DNA of 21,462 bases from JBFWQM01 sp050249455 (GTDB lineage: Bacteria > Pseudomonadota > Alphaproteobacteria > MPNO01 > VGEU01), in the NCBI GenBank assembly GCA_050249455.1, contig JBFWQM010000072.1, positions 1 to 21,462 of the forward strand, read 5' to 3'. This document shows, piece after piece, positions 19,471-21,462 of the stretch; the stretch's first letter is position 1, and the number at the start of each line of letters is the position of its first letter. Made by a program: the position numbers and the translations under genes. Below the pieces are notes generated by a model. It searched no databases. It worked only from the letters and a program-made list of their open reading frames with translations, and was not told where the DNA came from.

Positions 19471-20436
19471 GTGCGTCGTATGTTCTATGGACTGCTGGCC
19501 GCGGCCGCCCTGGCCGCCCCTGCCGCGGCGCAGGGCGTCTACGCCATCGGCGTCACCCAGCCGGGGTCGTTGCTCTATGCCGGCGGCGCCGGCGTGGTGA
19601 AGGTCCTCGACGAGAAGCTGAAGATCAATGCGCGGCTGCAGCCTTATGCCGGCTCCTCGACCTACGCCCCGCTGCTCGGCCGCAACGAGATCGAGTTCGG
19701 GCTGATCAACGTCGACGACGCGGTCACCGCCTACAAGGGCATCGACAACTACGACGGCAAGCCGAACCCCAGCCTGCGCATCCTGAACGTGCTGTTCCCG
19801 CTGCCGTTCGGCGTGCTGGTGGCCGCCGATTCGCCGATCAGGACGATGCAGGAGCTGAAGGGCGTGCGGATGCCCGGCCAGTATGTCGGCATGTCGACCG
19901 GCCGGCGGCTGCAGGATACCGTGCTCGCCTCCGTCGGCCTGTCCAGCGCCGACATGCGGATCGTGCCGGTCGCCAACCTGTTCCAGGGGGTCGATGCGCT
20001 GGCGCAGGGCCGGGTCGACGCGGCCTCGATCGGGCCGGGAACGGCGCAGGTGCAGGTCGCCCACGGCGCGCTGTCCAGCCGCGGCGGCGTGCGCTACCTG
20101 TCGGTCGACGACAGTCCCGAGGGCGTGGCGCGGATGCGCGCGGTGATGTCGATGCGCCCGATCGTGATGAACCCGGCTCCGCATCTGCCGGGCATCGTCG
20201 GGCCGACGAAGCTGATCGCCTATTCGATGTTCTTCGTGAGCAACGACAAGCTGCCGGACGAGCTCGCCTACAAGGTGGTGCAGGCGCTGCACGCCAACAA
20301 GGAACTGATGGTTCCCAGCCACCCGGTGCTGCAGGGCTTCGACCCGGCGCGGATGTCGGAGAAGTCGGAAACGCCGTTCCATCCCGGCGCGATCAAGTTC
20401 TTCACCGAGATCGGGCAGTGGCCGCCGAAGGACTGA
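19471..20436 (+). CDS. TAXI family TRAP transporter solute-binding protein
   Basis: This periplasmic binding protein of 321 residues has a signal peptide: Arg-rich start, hydrophobic core at 7-19, likely cleavage after Ala-Ala-Ala20. The mature part begins VYAIGVTQPGSLLYAGG, followed by the segments typical of TAXI proteins: YAGSSTYAPLLGRNEIEFGLINVDDA at about 59-84, the helix region EMK/ELKGVRMPGQYVG near 129-140, and VDAASIGPGTAQ near 187-198. The start codon is GTG, with a perfect AAGGAGG five bases before it. TAXI proteins deliver ligands (glutamate-like or other carboxylates) to a fused DctQM permease. None is present here, so it is an orphan, or its permease lies elsewhere. The upstream monooxygenase suggests, without proof, an aromatic or carboxylate ligand. 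Confidence 0.9.
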   Translation: MRRMFYGLLAAAALAAPAAAQGVYAIGVTQPGSLLYAGGAGVVKVLDEKLKINARLQPYAGSSTYAPLLGRNEIEFGLINVDDAVTAYKGIDNYDGKPNPSLRILNVLFPLPFGVLVAADSPIRTMQELKGVRMPGQYVGMSTGRRLQDTVLASVGLSSADMRIVPVANLFQGVDALAQGRVDAASIGPGTAQVQVAHGALSSRGGVRYLSVDDSPEGVARMRAVMSMRPIVMNPAPHLPGIVGPTKLIAYSMFFVSNDKLPDELAYKVVQALHANKELMVPSHPVLQGFDPARMSEKSETPFHPGAIKFFTEIGQWPPKD

Positions 20437-20572
20437 CATCCCGGAAACACTTGATTCGACAGGCGGACCCGGCCATGTAAGCCGCAGGGCCGGGGTGGTC
20501 CGGGCCGCCGGGGGCGAAATGCGCGGCGGCGGGGAACTTTCTCTGCCGATCCGCGTTTGGAGCCAGCCCGCC

Positions 20573-21462
20573 ATGTCCATCCGCCGTCTGTCGCCGACCG
20601 CCGCGCTTGCCCTGACCCTCGCCGCCGCTGGCGCCGCCCAGGCGCAGCAGCCGGAGTCGAAGGAGCACGACCCGTCGAAGCCCGCGGACTCGCGGCCGGC
20701 GATCGTGCTGCAGATGGAGAACGACTTCTTCTCCTGGGCGACCAACGAGGACCGCCACTACACCAACGGCCTGCGCATTACCGCGGTATGGCCGCACAGC
20801 AGCGTGTGGATCCCGTTCCTCGACACGATCGCGCGGCACGACCCGTTCGTCGACCTCGACGGCATGACGGTGCGCCGCAACTTCATCATCGAGGCCGGAC
20901 AGAGCATCTTCACGCCCAACGACACCGAGGTACGGGCGCCGATCCTCGACGACCGGCCCTATGCCGCGTGGCTCTATCTCGGCACCGGCCTGCAGACCAT
21001 CTACGAGAGCCCGCAGGGCGGCGATGCCATGATGGACACGCTGGTGGTGGAGGCCGGCGTGGTCGGCCGCTACGCCTTGGGCGAGGAGCTGCAGAACTCC
21101 GTCCACCGGCTGATCAACGTCGACGAGGCCAAGGGCTGGCGCAACCAGCTCGACAACGAGCCCGGCTTCAACATCAACTTCGAGCGCCAGTACCGCACCA
21201 AGCCGCTCAAGCTGTTCGACCAGCCCAGCCTGTCGACCGACGTGGTGCCGTCGTTCGCCTTCGCGGTCGGCAATGTGGCGACGCATTTCGGCTTCGGCGG
21301 CATCTTCCGCCTCGGCCAGGGCCTGGCGGTCGACTTCGGCCCGCCGCGCATCCGCCCCAGCCTGCCGGGGTCGGAGGCGTTCTACACCATGGGCGGGCTC
21401 GCCGGGTATCTGTTCGCCGGCGCCGAGGTGCGCGTGGTCGCGCGCGACAGCTTCCTCGACGG
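20573..21462 (+). CDS. LpxR-family lipid A deacylase (DUF2219), 3' end outside the window
   Basis: This partial gene of 296 codons is open to the window edge. A signal peptide is evident (hydrophobic 8-22, cleavage near Ala24). The mature chain carries LpxR hallmarks: LQMENDFFS with Asn50-Asp51, DRHYTNGLRIT at 60-70, ILDDRPYAAWLYLGTG at 124-139, and LQNSVHRLINVDEAKGWRNQLDNEPG at about 173-198 with probable catalytic His178. LpxR is an outer-membrane beta-barrel, calcium-dependent esterase that removes the 3'-acyloxyacyl group of lipid A. Asn/Asp near the start and the histidine correspond to its metal and active sites by recalled alignment. ATG is preceded by GGAG ten bases upstream. Function on lipid A in this organism is inferred. 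Confidence 0.87.
   Translation, partial: MSIRRLSPTAALALTLAAAGAAQAQQPESKEHDPSKPADSRPAIVLQMENDFFSWATNEDRHYTNGLRITAVWPHSSVWIPFLDTIARHDPFVDLDGMTVRRNFIIEAGQSIFTPNDTEVRAPILDDRPYAAWLYLGTGLQTIYESPQGGDAMMDTLVVEAGVVGRYALGEELQNSVHRLINVDEAKGWRNQLDNEPGFNINFERQYRTKPLKLFDQPSLSTDVVPSFAFAVGNVATHFGFGGIFRLGQGLAVDFGPPRIRPSLPGSEAFYTMGGLAGYLFAGAEVRVVARDSFLD

Noticed and set aside
18112..20745. Minus-strand open frame of 877 codons opposite the monooxygenase, TAXI and LpxR genes
   Set aside because: It crosses several genes and intergenic gaps, has no recognisable domain, and the plus-strand genes have ribosome sites and full motifs.

Overview
The window is GC-rich, tightly packed chromosomal DNA from an alphaproteobacterium. 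The evidence is a CckA-type hybrid histidine kinase next to recA and alaS (a known alphaproteobacterial neighbourhood), a GTTC-N7-GTTC LexA-type box before recA, and a CTTGAC -35 element before thiC. The species cannot be named from the sequence. No tRNA, rRNA, CRISPR array, insertion sequence or prophage gene was seen.

Region 1 (12-7241, plus strand) is a catabolic operon for an aromatic or alicyclic carboxylic acid processed as a CoA thioester. The order is SDR dehydrogenase, MarR regulator, crotonase-fold protein, acyl-CoA dehydrogenase, FMN/[4Fe-4S] oxidoreductase with an unusual C-terminal fibronectin-III-like domain, and a benzoate/2-aminobenzoate-CoA ligase family protein. The first four genes overlap by 1 to 4 bases, and the last two overlap by 8. 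The gene set resembles aerobic 2-aminobenzoate and cyclohexanecarboxylate CoA clusters. The operon probably begins upstream of the window, where a ring hydroxylase may lie. Two oddities stand out. The crotonase protein lacks both canonical catalytic glutamates. The ligase has no stop codon at its normal end: it runs through a palindromic repeat and about 530 bases into the antisense strand of alaS.

Region 2 (6713-14712, minus strand) is a housekeeping block transcribed in the order cckA, mscS-family channel, recA, alaS. It covers cell-cycle signalling, osmotic protection, recombination/SOS and translation. recA has a strong intrinsic terminator, a candidate promoter and an SOS box buried in the 3' end of the channel gene.

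Region 3 (14818-16880, plus) is thiC under a TPP riboswitch. A promoter is placed so that transcription would start at the first aptamer stem. It is divergent from cckA.

Region 4 (17105-21462, plus) holds a 2-oxoglutarate/Fe(II) oxygenase, a styrene-monooxygenase-like flavoprotein without a visible reductase partner, an orphan TAXI-type TRAP solute-binding protein, and an LpxR-family lipid A deacylase cut off by the window edge.

Three intergenic double-hairpin repeats (3343-3443, 6621-6680, 16913-16994) punctuate the window. Two belong to one CT/AG-rich family and the third is a different family. The most interesting items are the FN3-tailed Old Yellow Enzyme, the repeat-associated loss of the ligase stop codon, and the catalytically atypical crotonase.
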